Shown here piece by piece: positions 41,392-50,809 of a stretch of DNA of 64,000 nucleotides. Every line of letters starts with the position of its first letter. The first letter of the stretch is position 1. The stretch covers positions 1 to 64,000 of the forward strand of contig FCNS01000028.1 of assembly GCA_900045905.1 (NCBI GenBank), given 5' to 3'. Position numbers and translations under genes: made by a program. Source of the DNA: Clostridiales bacterium CHKCI001. GTDB lineage: Bacteria > Bacillota > Clostridia > Lachnospirales > Lachnospiraceae. Under the pieces are notes generated by a model that saw only the letters and a program-made list of their open reading frames with translations, made no database searches and was not told the origin of the DNA.

Positions 41392-41907
41392 CTACCCAAG
41401 GAATTTTCTACATCCACAGTAAACTCCCACTATCCCGATAAACAAAAGAACCGTTAATACTGTTTCAAATTTTCCTCCGCTTCTTCTGTCCAATAAGCTA
41501 TAACATTTCTTGGAAAATGGCCACGCCAGTGGAATCCCTCTGGATGTGAACATATCTAAAAAGAGGTGTCCTGCATATCCTACTACAATTCCAAATCGGG
41601 CTGCCATTATATAAGGATTTCCTGTTTGCATGAACCAATACCACATTCCTCCGTACAATAATGCCAATGCTAAAAGCGAATGGAAAAATGTTCTATGTCC
41701 AAATATTTTTTGAAATAAAATAGAAAACGGTTTCAACACTTTTCCGATTGCACTTGTAGGAACATCAATATCTGGAAGCAGATTTCCAAGCACACAAGTC
41801 CCCACTGCTACTGCCGTCGGAACAATTGGTACTCCGCCTACATATTCATGATATAAAACAAGCCCTCCGCATAAGCCTCCAAATATAAGATGATTTTTTC
41901 CTGTCAT
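41392..41907 (-). CDS. YdjM-family membrane metal-dependent hydrolase
   Basis: About 171 residues starting MTGKNHLIFGG, the standard YdjM/DUF457 opening. Histidines and acids for metal binding are visible in the conserved NLLPDIDVPTS, GHRTFFHSLLAL and GHLFLDMFTSRGIPL. Four or so membrane helices are predicted. In enterobacteria the homologue is LexA-regulated; no SOS box is seen here. The ribosome site is weak; an upstream TTG could be an alternative start. Confidence 0.88.
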   Translation of the reverse strand: MTGKNHLIFGGLCGGLVLYHEYVGGVPIVPTAVAVGTCVLGNLLPDIDVPTSAIGKVLKPFSILFQKIFGHRTFFHSLLALALLYGGMWYWFMQTGNPYIMAARFGIVVGYAGHLFLDMFTSRGIPLAWPFSKKCYSLLDRRSGGKFETVLTVLLFIGIVGVYCGCRKFLG

Positions 41908-42045
41908 AATTAATACCAAAATTCAGCTAATTTTTTGCTGTTACTTTCCTTTCTCAAATACTCTTTTGTTTTACCACCTTTTAGAGTATACCTCTTTTCG
42001 ACAATTTTGTCACTGATTTTCTAAATATCCAATCCCTTCCATTTT

Positions 42046-43569
42046 TTAATCCAACGGTTTTAATCCTTCCTTTGTAAATTCATAAATTCGATCACAGACT
42101 TCTTCCATATAGGCTCTATCATGAGAGACACTAATAATCGCTCCTGGAAATGCCCGTAATGATTTTCTGATGACTGGATTGGAAAGTGGAGAAAGATTTC
42201 TAGTCGGTTCATCTAAAATTAACACATTACATCCAGATAAGCTCATTTTTAATAAAAATAATTTTGCCTTCTGTCCCCCAGAAAGCTTTAATATCGCATG
42301 ATCCATCTCATCTGGCGTATATTTCATACTTCCAAGATACGTGCGAATTCGGGTCATTTCTTCTTTTTCTCCTGTAACCGATAAATATTGTACTGGCGTT
42401 TCATTCTCATTAAGCTGTTCTGCATAATTTTGAGGCATATATCCAACTTTCATATCCATTCTATCCAAAAGAGACTCTGCCATTTTCTTTAATAACGTAG
42501 ATTTACCAATTCCATTTTTCCCTACAATAACTATTTTTTCCGCTCCAATTACTCGTAAAGAAATATGTTGGGCAAGTATATTTTCGTTACAAGTTAACTG
42601 CTCTAAATAAAAATCTAAAACCGTCTTTCCATTTGGAATACTACTTGCTTTTTCAAATTTTATAAAGATTGCATCTTCGGTATCTGGAACTTCAACTCGA
42701 TCCTGCCATTCTCGTTCAAATCGTCGCTCCATTGTTTTTACTACCTTCATTTTTCGTTTTAACATCTTTCCTGCATGAGGAGCTTGACGAGAGACGCTAT
42801 TTTGAGCATGTTCTACCTTTTGCTGTACTCTTTGAAAGCGTTCTTGTTGTTTTTTTCGTTCCCTTTTTTGATTTCCTGCTTCTTGTATTTGCTTGTCTAA
42901 ATTCATCTTCCTATTTGTAATATATTCCGAATAACTCATCCGTACAACTGTATGTTTCGGCTTTGTCTTTCGGATAACTTGTTCTAAATGAATAATCATA
43001 TTGGCAGTCTGCTCAATTAGAATTTCATCATGGGAAACATATAAAATTGGCTTTGTACATCGAGACATCCACTGTTCCAGCCACTCCAATGTATTCAAAT
43101 CAATATCATTCGATGGCTCATCTAACAAGAATACATCTGGCTTTGCAATCATTAATCGTGCCATTTGTATTTTTACTCGTTCTCCTCCAGACAACGTACC
43201 CAGTTTTTGCTCTGAAAAGAACAGCTCCGTTGAAATATCTAACTCCTTTGCGTAATGTGCTAGTTCAGCTGGCGAAGTCTCCCAAAACATCTCTTCTTTC
43301 GTACAAAATTCATAGACTGACAATTCTCTTTCCCAATCTTCTAATTCCTGAGCCAGATAACCTACTTTTTCTTTTACTGCTTCACCTGTCCATTCTGCAT
43401 AATCCTCTATTTTCTTTGGATCTGCAATCCATTTCAAAATCGTAGATTTTCCATTTCCTTCTTCTCCAATTATGACAGCACAATCTCCAGGCTGCAAAGA
43501 AAAACTAAGATTTTCTACAATCCTTCTCAAATCTTTTTTATGTGTAATTGTTAAATTTTTAATTTGCAT
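42046..43569 (-). CDS. ABC-F family ATPase (ribosome-associated type)
   Basis: A 507-residue soluble protein with two ABC domains and no membrane segments. The first has GEEGNGKSTI and LSGGERVKIQMARL with LLDEPSNDIDL; the second has GKNGIGKSTL and LSGGQKAKLFLL with LDEPTRNLS. The linker (residues ~215-300) is a long basic coiled coil with RQAPHAGKMLKRKMK, the antibiotic-resistance-domain position that reaches into the ribosome in Vga/Lsa-type proteins. It may protect against peptidyl-transferase drugs. The leader upstream consists of dispersed element copy C, in sense. Confidence 0.88.
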   Translation of the reverse strand: MQIKNLTITHKKDLRRIVENLSFSLQPGDCAVIIGEEGNGKSTILKWIADPKKIEDYAEWTGEAVKEKVGYLAQELEDWERELSVYEFCTKEEMFWETSPAELAHYAKELDISTELFFSEQKLGTLSGGERVKIQMARLMIAKPDVFLLDEPSNDIDLNTLEWLEQWMSRCTKPILYVSHDEILIEQTANMIIHLEQVIRKTKPKHTVVRMSYSEYITNRKMNLDKQIQEAGNQKRERKKQQERFQRVQQKVEHAQNSVSRQAPHAGKMLKRKMKVVKTMERRFEREWQDRVEVPDTEDAIFIKFEKASSIPNGKTVLDFYLEQLTCNENILAQHISLRVIGAEKIVIVGKNGIGKSTLLKKMAESLLDRMDMKVGYMPQNYAEQLNENETPVQYLSVTGEKEEMTRIRTYLGSMKYTPDEMDHAILKLSGGQKAKLFLLKMSLSGCNVLILDEPTRNLSPLSNPVIRKSLRAFPGAIISVSHDRAYMEEVCDRIYEFTKEGLKPLD

Positions 43570-43591
43570 TACTTCCTCCTATAAAAAAACA

Positions 43592-43797
43592 CGGATATGA
43601 TTCGCCCAGCGGTCGAATCACCACTATAAATGAAAGTCGATTGCTTCGCACTTTGGTGCTCCCACAATCACTACTTGCATTCACCATCCGAGCTGTCGCT
43701 CTTCTTGCTCATACAGGTTAACCCATCCAATAGCTATGAGCCAGACCGTGTTTATACGGGATGGCTTATGGCTGCTGTCTGAGACTTTCATAGTAAA
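43592..43797 (-). repeat. Dispersed structured element, copy C (sense leader of the ABC-F gene)
   Basis: Minus-strand reading starts TTTACTATGAAAGTC and ends GATTCGACCGCTGGGCGAATC then ATATCCG. It shares most of the 3' half with copy B (GGGAGCACCAAAGTGCG, TTTATAGTGG) but has a different central hairpin. It ends 25 bases before the ABC-F start codon, followed by TTTTTTT and AGGAGG. Confidence 0.75.
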
Positions 43798-43833
43798 AAA
43801 GACCTATTTTTCTTTGAAAAACAGATCTTTTTT
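43795..43833. terminator. Bidirectional hairpin upstream of copy C
   Basis: AAAAAAGA-cc-TATTTTTC pairs with GAAAAACAGATCTTTTTT around a 3-base loop. It has A/T runs on both sides and lies exactly at the outer end of the repeat. Confidence 0.6.
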
Positions 43834-43943
43834 ATCCTTGTTTGCCCATTCGGATGCTTTACAAATTATTCTACTGCTGCCAAATAGGAATCCAGTAATT
43901 CCTACTGACTCCACAAAAAAGAATATTCCAAAATCTGTTTTTC

Positions 43944-43985
43944 AAACAAAAGAAAACTCCACTGGAGGTTTTTTTGTATATTACA
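43944..43985 (-). repeat. Hairpin repeat after the MBL-fold gene, tail missing
   Basis: AAAAAAACCTCCAGTGGAGTTTTCTTTTG on the minus strand matches the stem of the hairpin-tail family, but the GCATATCAC tail is replaced. It lies 170 bases beyond the MBL-fold gene, in a stretch without genes (43834-44156). Confidence 0.6.
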
Positions 43986-44156
43986 ATAATCCAAAATCAC
44001 CTTGTATTCTGCAAGGACGATCTTTAAATTATAATCGAAAAACAAATTATTGAAACATTCTTTCACCTCTTTCTTTTTTTGCTTTCTCTACTCTAACATA
44101 GTCTTTACCAATTGTAAAGACTTATTTGAATCAAATTTTCATTCCTTTTCTTTTTT

Positions 44157-44969
44157 TTACTCAATTGGAATCACTTCTAAGTCATCTGGAACAAAAGCTT
44201 TTCCATGAAACACCGTCTCTAATTCCTTTAAATATAATGTCTTTCTATTTTTAATATTTTTATCTTCGGTATGATACAAAATCAAATGGGATACTTGGAG
44301 ATCCGATGCTACTTTTCCAGCATCGATAACTGTACTATGATGTTTTTCATGTGGCTTAAATAATTCCTTTTGGCTTTCTAAACAGAATGCTTCACTCATC
44401 AGCCAGTCACTTCCCTTTACAAACTCCCTGCAACTTGGATGATATGGTTCATCTCCAAGGCAAGTTAATTTTATTCCATCTGGCAACTCAGCGCGAAATC
44501 CAAACTGTTTCATCTTAGTAGAATGGATATCAAAAAATGTTAATTGCATTCCAATTGCTGTAATCTTTGTTCCACTTTCCACTTCACGAATCATAATTCG
44601 ATCACCAATGTACTTTAAAAACTTTTTTGTCAATGTTAATTGACAGAAGGTCCGAAAAACTTCTGCTGCTTCTTTATGACAGTACAATTCAAATAATCCT
44701 TCAAATTGACCTGTTTCCATCATAGAAGCAATTTTTCTGACAATCCAAATTCCTCCCAATATATGATCGGTATGACAATGGGTCAAAATCATTTGGTGTA
44801 TTCGCTCGTATGGAATCTTCGCTTTTTCCATCTGTCTCAATATTCCATTTCCGCCTCCAGCATCGACTAATAAATAGTCTGTTCCATCACTAATTGCAAA
44901 GCAAGTATTATAGCATTTGGTTACCATCGCATTTCCAGTACCTAACATAATTATTTTATATTGACTCAT
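44157..44969 (-). CDS. MBL-fold metallo-hydrolase (RNase Z-like)
   Basis: A 270-residue metallo-beta-lactamase-fold enzyme. LTHCHTDHILGG supplies the HxHxDH metal motif, and LGTGNAM plus LVDAGGGNG are the flanking strands of RNase Z/PhnP-like members. Later ligands are the Asp of LGDEPYHPS and the His of ILYHTED. It starts 28 bases after the second transporter ATPase and is the last gene of that operon, hinting that it hydrolyses an imported or released compound; the tRNA-processing exosite of true RNase Z is not evident. Confidence 0.85.
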   Translation of the reverse strand: MSQYKIIMLGTGNAMVTKCYNTCFAISDGTDYLLVDAGGGNGILRQMEKAKIPYERIHQMILTHCHTDHILGGIWIVRKIASMMETGQFEGLFELYCHKEAAEVFRTFCQLTLTKKFLKYIGDRIMIREVESGTKITAIGMQLTFFDIHSTKMKQFGFRAELPDGIKLTCLGDEPYHPSCREFVKGSDWLMSEAFCLESQKELFKPHEKHHSTVIDAGKVASDLQVSHLILYHTEDKNIKNRKTLYLKELETVFHGKAFVPDDLEVIPIE

Positions 44970-44997
44970 CTTTACCTCCTAATGCATGTCCTGCTTT

Positions 44998-45756
44998 TTA
45001 TAAAAACACAGATTCAATTAGTTTTTTTGTATAGTTTTCCTTTGGATTTTGAATAATACAATTTGGTGTTCCTTCTTCCACTATTTTCCCCTGATACATC
45101 ACTAACACTCGATCGCAAAGATTTTGCACAACTCCCAAATCATGGGAGATAAATAAAAGTGAAAGTCCCATTTCTTGTTTTAATTTTTTTAAAAGTGTTA
45201 CAATCTGAGCTTGAACCGTCACATCCAATGCACTCGTTGCTTCATCACAAACAATCAACTTTGGAGAAATTGCCAAAGCTCTAGCAATCGCTGCACGCTG
45301 GCATTGACCGCCGCTTACTTGATGGGGATATCGTTTGGCATATTCTGGAGCAAGTTCTACCATCTGCAAAAGTTCTATCATTCGTTTCTGTGCTTCTTTT
45401 TTTGTCATCCCATAATTTCTTATACTCTCCATAATTCCGTCTCCCAAACTATGTCTTGGATCAAAGGAATCTTGAGGCATTTGAAAAACCATCTGAATCT
45501 TTGTATAAAATTCTTTGCGCAGTTTTCCTTTTGCGTGAATGTATTCGGTTCCATCTAAAAAAACGTTTCCTGCATCTGGACGGATAAGCTGAGTAAGGAT
45601 TTTAGCAGTTGTAGTTTTTCCTGATCCACTCTCACCTACAATTGCTACGCATTCACCCTTTTTTATACAAAAACTAATCTGATCCACTGCTGTAAATGGA
45701 ACTTTATTTTTATAAAATACCTTTGTTAAATTTTTTACTTCTAATATTGCTTCCAT
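44998..45756 (-). CDS. ABC transporter ATPase, NikE/DppF type
   Basis: 252 residues with Walker A GESGSGKTTT, signature VSGGQCQRAAIARAL and Walker B LIVCDEATSALDVTVQ. The short C-terminal tail after EEGTPNCIIQNPKENYTKKLIESV is the pattern of the second ATPase of nickel, opine and peptide importers. It lies 7 bases after the partner ATPase. Confidence 0.92.
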   Translation of the reverse strand: MEAILEVKNLTKVFYKNKVPFTAVDQISFCIKKGECVAIVGESGSGKTTTAKILTQLIRPDAGNVFLDGTEYIHAKGKLRKEFYTKIQMVFQMPQDSFDPRHSLGDGIMESIRNYGMTKKEAQKRMIELLQMVELAPEYAKRYPHQVSGGQCQRAAIARALAISPKLIVCDEATSALDVTVQAQIVTLLKKLKQEMGLSLLFISHDLGVVQNLCDRVLVMYQGKIVEEGTPNCIIQNPKENYTKKLIESVFL

Positions 45757-45763
45757 ATTTTTA

Positions 45764-46549
45764 TTATCCTCTATTGATACACAACACGGAATGAATTAAC
45801 TTTTTTGTATACGGATCTTGTGGATTGGAGAAAATTTCTTCTTTTGTACCATATTCCACTAATCTTCCTTGATACATGACCGCAATACGATCTGCCATAA
45901 ATTTTACCAAACCAATATTATGCGTTACAATAATAATTGCAGTTCCAAATAGATCTCTCATTTTCATCATTTCTCTAACTACTTGAGCCTGAATGGTAAC
46001 ATCCAGAGAGCTAGTTGGTTCATCCGCTAAGAGTAAATTTGGCTTTAAGATCATAGCCATCATAATCCCTACCCGTTGGTTCATACCACCAGACAATTCA
46101 AATGGATAGCTCTTTAAAATCCGTTCTCCATCTTTGAGATTCATTTTATCGAATAAATCTAATGCTCTTTTTTTTATTTTGGCATGGCTTACTGATTCAT
46201 GTGCCAAAACCATTTCATAGAGCTGTTTTTCAATGGTGCGCACAGGACAAAGAGACGCGGCTGTATTTTGAAAAATCATTCCCATCTCTGCACCCCTCAG
46301 TTTTCTAAGTTGTTTTTCCTTCTGATGCAGAAGATCCATTCCCTTATAGGAAATACTACCGTTAGTCACGATACCATCCCTACCGAGCAGTCCTATGATG
46401 GACTTAATAAATGTACTTTTCCCGCTGCCAGACTCTCCTACAATTCCCAATATTTCACCAGGACTTACTTGGAGTGTTATGTCATGCACCACTGTTTTTG
46501 CCTGATATCCAATTTCTACATGCTGTATATCTAATAATGGCTGTTTCAT
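45764..46549 (-). CDS. ABC transporter ATPase, NikD/DppD type
   Basis: About 261 residues, starting MKQPLLDIQHVEIGYQ, chosen for the AAAGGA site 7 bases upstream; a GTG six codons earlier is less likely. Walker A is GESGSGKSTFIKS, the signature ELSGGMNQRVGIMMA and Walker B LLLADEPTSSLDV. GMNQR in the signature is usual for this subunit. It pairs with the next gene as a heterodimeric motor. Confidence 0.92.
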   Translation of the reverse strand: MKQPLLDIQHVEIGYQAKTVVHDITLQVSPGEILGIVGESGSGKSTFIKSIIGLLGRDGIVTNGSISYKGMDLLHQKEKQLRKLRGAEMGMIFQNTAASLCPVRTIEKQLYEMVLAHESVSHAKIKKRALDLFDKMNLKDGERILKSYPFELSGGMNQRVGIMMAMILKPNLLLADEPTSSLDVTIQAQVVREMMKMRDLFGTAIIIVTHNIGLVKFMADRIAVMYQGRLVEYGTKEEIFSNPQDPYTKKLIHSVLCINRG

Positions 46550-46563
46550 CGTTCCATCCTTTC

Positions 46564-48150
46564 TCACTCATACGCCAAATCAGCAGTAATCTCATAATAA
46601 TCCGATGGATGTGCTTTAAAACCTATTATATTTTGTTTCATAACAAATGACATTTTTAAATGAGATGCAAATATAAATCCACAATCATCTAAGAGAATCT
46701 GCTGCATTTTCACCGCCAATTCTGCACGTTGTATTGGATCAAATGTTTCGTGCAGTTGAGCCTCTAGATTTTCCAATTCTTCATTATAATAGTTTCCTCG
46801 GTTTTTCGCGGAATCTTTTAAACAATGGGTTGTGAAAAAATATTCTGGATCTCCTGTTGGAGCCGTTACAAATGCACTTGCATAAATATCCCATTCTCCG
46901 TTATCCAAAAAGTCCTTTGTATTTTGCGTATTGTTTACTCTTACTTCAATCCCAAGTTCCTTTAAAGTAGCTTGTACCGCTTCTGCCAACAATGGAAGCT
47001 CCTGACGACCTGGATAAGTCAGCCATCGGATTACTAGATTTTTTCCATCTTTATCCACATACCCATCTCCATCTGTATCCGTCCAACCAGCTTCTTCTAA
47101 CAAGCGTTTTGCTTCTTCTGGGTTATATTCCAAAGCATTCACCCGATTATCTCCAAATGAAAAGTTGGAAGGAAATGCTCCTATTGCTGGAGTTCCATTT
47201 CCGCTTAATAAATTATTTGTAAATGCCTCCTTATTAATCCCCATGGCAATCGCTTTTCTTACATTGATTTCTTTTAATGCTGAGGTATCATAATTGATCT
47301 GTGCAAAAAATGTCCGAGAGGTATCTACCGAACTAATCTTATAGTCTGCATTATTTTGGAACAGAGACAAACTCACATATGGAAGTCCTTGAACAGCATC
47401 CAGTTCCCCTGACTGTATTGCCATCGTTAATGTATCACCATCTACAATTTCTTTCACGTTTACCTTGTCCATCTTCACTTCACCATTCCAATAGTTCGGA
47501 TTTTTTTTCAGATTGATCTCCGTATCGGTCACTTTTGTGGCAATAAAAGGTCCTGTTCCTGCTACATTTTTCTCTTCTGTAATGCCATATTCCATATCAA
47601 TTATTGCCCCATATGGATCACTTAAATAATTCAGCAGTGCTGGAACTTTCTCTTCAGAAGTAATCGTTACGATTTGTCCTTGCGCCATTATTTCTTTTAC
47701 TTTTAAATCTCCAGGTGCACGATCATGTACAGCAATCAAATGTTCCAAACATTCCTTTACTGCCTGCCCATCTAAACTACGTCCGCTGGAAAATGTTATA
47801 TTTTCTTTTAATTTTATCTCTACTGTATATTCATTCACTTGCTGATAGCTCTCTGCCAACCATGGTTCTAATTCCATATTCTCATTAAATTTAAAAAGGG
47901 TCTCTGCGACTCCATAGCGTACTGCAGACCATCCAGAATAATCCTCATGTGGATTCAAACCAGTATTTCCCATTTCTACCCCATAGGCAGTTGTTCCATA
48001 ATTGAATACTTTTTCTTCACTAACTGCATTATTTTCTGAACTTTGTTCTGCTTTTTCTGACTTTGCACATCCAGATAAAATTCCTGTCAACATAACCGCC
48101 GCCGTCCAAAGAGCTATTTTTATTAACCATCTATATCTTTTTTTCTGCAT
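46564..48150 (-). CDS. Substrate-binding lipoprotein of a nickel/opine/peptide ABC importer
   Basis: A 528-residue family-5 solute-binding protein. Residues 12-28 are a lipoprotein signal ending LSGC, anchoring it at Cys28. The N-terminal LNPHEDYSGWSAVRYGVAETLF matches the NikA/CntA subgroup (pattern GWxxxRYGxxETL) better than classic oligopeptide binders. The C-terminal half has the usual TDTDGDGYVDKDGKNL insertion. The ligand may be a metal chelate, but the sequence alone does not settle this. Confidence 0.88.
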   Translation of the reverse strand: MQKKRYRWLIKIALWTAAVMLTGILSGCAKSEKAEQSSENNAVSEEKVFNYGTTAYGVEMGNTGLNPHEDYSGWSAVRYGVAETLFKFNENMELEPWLAESYQQVNEYTVEIKLKENITFSSGRSLDGQAVKECLEHLIAVHDRAPGDLKVKEIMAQGQIVTITSEEKVPALLNYLSDPYGAIIDMEYGITEEKNVAGTGPFIATKVTDTEINLKKNPNYWNGEVKMDKVNVKEIVDGDTLTMAIQSGELDAVQGLPYVSLSLFQNNADYKISSVDTSRTFFAQINYDTSALKEINVRKAIAMGINKEAFTNNLLSGNGTPAIGAFPSNFSFGDNRVNALEYNPEEAKRLLEEAGWTDTDGDGYVDKDGKNLVIRWLTYPGRQELPLLAEAVQATLKELGIEVRVNNTQNTKDFLDNGEWDIYASAFVTAPTGDPEYFFTTHCLKDSAKNRGNYYNEELENLEAQLHETFDPIQRAELAVKMQQILLDDCGFIFASHLKMSFVMKQNIIGFKAHPSDYYEITADLAYE

Positions 48151-48164
48151 TTCATTCTCCTATT

Positions 48165-49001
48165 TTATTCATTTACTTTCTTTTGTTTTGGATCGAGTAC
48201 ATCACGTACCGTATCTCCAAGTAAATTAAACAGTACTACTGTAATGAAAATTGCAGCTCCAGGTGCCAATATTACCCATGGAGCCGTTTGGATCATACTT
48301 CTTCCATTACTCATCATAGATCCCCATTCTGCAACTGGCGGTGCAGCTCCAAGTCCTAAAAAAGAAAGCCCTGCAATTTCCATTATCATCGTCCCAATAT
48401 CTAATACAGCTGTTATAAGAATAGGCCCTGCAATATTGGGCAGTATATGTCTTACAATAATTATTCCAGTGTTAGAACCAGCCAACTTAGCTGCTGCGAT
48501 ATAATCCATATTTTTAGTCATGATCACTTGACTTCTGGAAAGTCTTGCAAACTTTGGCCATGAGATGCAGGCTAAAGCAATAATTGCATTCATGATTCCC
48601 CCTCCAGTTACTCCTGCAACTGCAATTGCAAACACCATTCCAGGAAAAGCCAAAAAAATATCTGAGATTCTCATAATAACAGAATCTAAAATGCCCCCAT
48701 AATAGCCACAAACCATTCCTACCATACTCCCAATTACAGTTATCACAACCACTAGTAAAAGAGCAGAGTAAATTGTTGTCTGGGCTCCCATAATCACTCT
48801 GGATAACATATCTCTTCCATATCGATCTGTTCCCAGTATATGTATACGATCAGGCGGCTGCAATGCGTTGCTTAAATCTTGTACATAAGGATCATATGGA
48901 ACAAGATAGGAAGCCAATCCAGCAACTACCAGCAATCCTAGTACAAATATGGATAAAACAATTAATTTCAATTTTGTATAATCGCGTACTTGCTTTTGCA
49001 A
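48165..49001 (-). CDS. ABC importer permease, NikC/DppC type
   Basis: About 278 residues and six membrane helices. The binding-protein-dependent transport motif EAA-like loop is AKLAGSNTGIIIVRHILPNI, and LGTDRYGRDMLSRVIMG near residue 65 is typical of the second permease. The TTG start at 49001 lies one base after the partner's stop and follows AGGAGG; an upstream longer frame overlaps the partner and is unlikely. It works as a heterodimer with the gene at 49003. Confidence 0.9.
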   Translation of the reverse strand: MQKQVRDYTKLKLIVLSIFVLGLLVVAGLASYLVPYDPYVQDLSNALQPPDRIHILGTDRYGRDMLSRVIMGAQTTIYSALLLVVVITVIGSMVGMVCGYYGGILDSVIMRISDIFLAFPGMVFAIAVAGVTGGGIMNAIIALACISWPKFARLSRSQVIMTKNMDYIAAAKLAGSNTGIIIVRHILPNIAGPILITAVLDIGTMIMEIAGLSFLGLGAAPPVAEWGSMMSNGRSMIQTAPWVILAPGAAIFITVVLFNLLGDTVRDVLDPKQKKVNE

Positions 49002-49002
49002 C

Positions 49003-49941
49003 TTAGCATTCCTCCTGACGAATTCTTGGATCAAAATAATGATAAATAATATCGGCAATTAAATTGACTATTACATAGATAATAGCCATCCAAATTACAT
49101 AGGCTTGAATCACAGGATAATCTCTCATAGTAATCGCATCCACAGCCATCTTTCCTACCCCATCCCACATAAAAATAGATTCTACAATTGCGGTACCACC
49201 TAAAAGAGAGCCAATTGATAAAGCAAGTAATGTAATAATCGTAAGCATCGATGCTTTCAGTACACTAAAATATAAAATTCTTTTCTCACTTACTCCTCTG
49301 GAACGTGCTCCTAATACATAATCTTTATTCCACTCTTCTAACACAGTTGCCCTTATTTGTCTCGTATATTTGGAAGCCATTGCAATCGCAAGTGTGAATG
49401 TAGGCAAAATAATACTTTTCCATCCCTGTGTGTTGCCCATAACAGGAAACCACTCAAGCTTTAATGCAAAAAAATAAATCAATAATAATGATACAAAGAA
49501 ATTTGGAAGAGAATTTCCAATAAAGCTAAAAAATCGTATGATATAATCCAAGATACGATTTTGTTTTACCGCTGCTAATATTCCCAATGGAACGGAAATC
49601 AGCACTGTCAGCAAAATTGAAGCGACTGTCAAATAAATCGTTGCTGGTAATTTTGAAATAAATGTGGAAAAAACAGGTTTTCCTGAGACATAAGATTCTC
49701 CCATATCTCCTGATAGTATATTTTTAAGCCAAATTCCATACTGTTCCAACAATGGTTTATCCAATCCTAATTCTCTTCTAGCTTTCTCCTTGGCCTCTTC
49801 TGATAAAATTCCTCCTGTATTCTGTTCCATTACATCAATCGCATCTGCCGATGCGACATGCATTAAAAGAAAAGAAAGTAATGTAATTCCAATTAAAATA
49901 GGAATTAGCTGAAAGAGTCGTTTCAAAATATAATGTTTCAT
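49003..49941 (-). CDS. ABC importer permease, NikB/DppB type
   Basis: 312 residues with the first-permease opening MKHYILKRLFQLIPILIGIT and the long extracytoplasmic segment containing LDKPLLEQYGIWLKNILSGDMGES. The EAA loop is GARSRGVSEKRILYFSVLKAS. The ATG at 49941 follows AAGGA at 8 bases. It comes 17 bases after the methyltransferase gene, so that enzyme and the transporter form one transcript. Confidence 0.92.
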   Translation of the reverse strand: MKHYILKRLFQLIPILIGITLLSFLLMHVASADAIDVMEQNTGGILSEEAKEKARRELGLDKPLLEQYGIWLKNILSGDMGESYVSGKPVFSTFISKLPATIYLTVASILLTVLISVPLGILAAVKQNRILDYIIRFFSFIGNSLPNFFVSLLLIYFFALKLEWFPVMGNTQGWKSIILPTFTLAIAMASKYTRQIRATVLEEWNKDYVLGARSRGVSEKRILYFSVLKASMLTIITLLALSIGSLLGGTAIVESIFMWDGVGKMAVDAITMRDYPVIQAYVIWMAIIYVIVNLIADIIYHYFDPRIRQEEC

Positions 49942-49958
49942 CCAATCATTCCTTTTCT

Positions 49959-50717
49959 TTATTTGACTGCCATAATCATAAACATCGGTGTTGATTGATA
50001 GTTTATCTTTTCTTCTACACTCCAGACTTGTTTCCAAATTTCTGGTTCGACCTGTACATTTAAAAATCCAACCTCTTTTAATACCGATTCATCCCATTTT
50101 GGTCGCTCGAGTGCAGAAAGCGGCATTTGCAGAGCAATTTGTTCCATCCAATCAATATCCGTACATAAATAATGATCTTCCATCTTATTATCTTTTACAT
50201 TTTTACGATCTGTTTCATAAGCACTGCGCTTTTCCGGATCATATAAATAGCCATACCAATTTGCATCAAAATTCAAAAGAATTCCATTTGGTTTCAATAC
50301 ACGATACCATTCTCGGTATGCCTTTTCAGGTTGTTCCAAATTCCATGTTAAATTTCTAGATATTATAACATCAAATGTTTCATCCAAAAAGGTTAAATTT
50401 TGAGCATCCATCTTCTCAAGACAGACTCTATCTTTAAACTTTCTTGTGTTTTCCTTTGCTTTCTTCAACATACTCTCTGTATAATCAACTGCATTAACCC
50501 AATAACCAGCTTCCGCTAAAATAGATGGGAAAAATCCTGGACCAGTTCCAATATCTAAAATTTTTAATTGTTCTTTTGGTTTTTCTGGAAACTGTTGTTG
50601 TAATACTTCAAACCATGCTTGTTTTTGTATCCCTTCTAGTTCTTTCTGATTTACTTGAGAATATCCTTCTGTTCGTGTACTCCAATACGAACTAATCTCT
50701 TTTAACAATGACTTCAA
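49959..50717 (-). CDS. Class I SAM-dependent methyltransferase, first gene of the transporter operon
   Basis: 252 residues. The SAM-binding motif is LDIGTGPGFFPSILA, with the acidic end of strand 2 in VNAVDYTESML and motif IV in FDVIISRNLTWNLEQP. It is a clear paralogue of the protein at 50879, sharing YREWYRVLKPNGILLNFDANWYG-like residues. The N-terminal ISSYWSTRTEGYSQVNQKEL is also shared in pattern. TTG start after AGGAGG. Its substrate is unknown; the operon suggests a small molecule linked to the importer. Confidence 0.87.
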   Translation of the reverse strand: MKSLLKEISSYWSTRTEGYSQVNQKELEGIQKQAWFEVLQQQFPEKPKEQLKILDIGTGPGFFPSILAEAGYWVNAVDYTESMLKKAKENTRKFKDRVCLEKMDAQNLTFLDETFDVIISRNLTWNLEQPEKAYREWYRVLKPNGILLNFDANWYGYLYDPEKRSAYETDRKNVKDNKMEDHYLCTDIDWMEQIALQMPLSALERPKWDESVLKEVGFLNVQVEPEIWKQVWSVEEKINYQSTPMFMIMAVK

Positions 50718-50776
50718 AGCATTACCTCCTAAATCATAAGTAATTATATTCTTTTACTCTACCAAAAGAAAGAAAG

Positions 50777-50806
50777 CGTCGCAAGCCCCCTAGGGGGATT
50801 ACGACG
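50777..50806 (-). terminator. GC-rich hairpin between the two methyltransferase genes
   Basis: CGTCG...CGACG enclosing CCCCC/GGGGG is followed on the minus strand by CTTTCTTTCTTTTGG. It may be a terminator for the upstream gene or an attenuator for the operon that starts at 50717. Confidence 0.65.
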
Positions 50807-50809
50807 TTA

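Noticed and set aside
44157-44969. True RNase Z (tRNA 3' processing)
   Set aside because: Metal motifs fit, but the exosite arm is not evident and the gene ends a transporter operon; kept as MBL-fold hydrolase.
50777-50806. Metal-sensing riboswitch before the transporter operon
   Set aside because: Only a single GC-rich hairpin is present; no aptamer blocks could be recognised.
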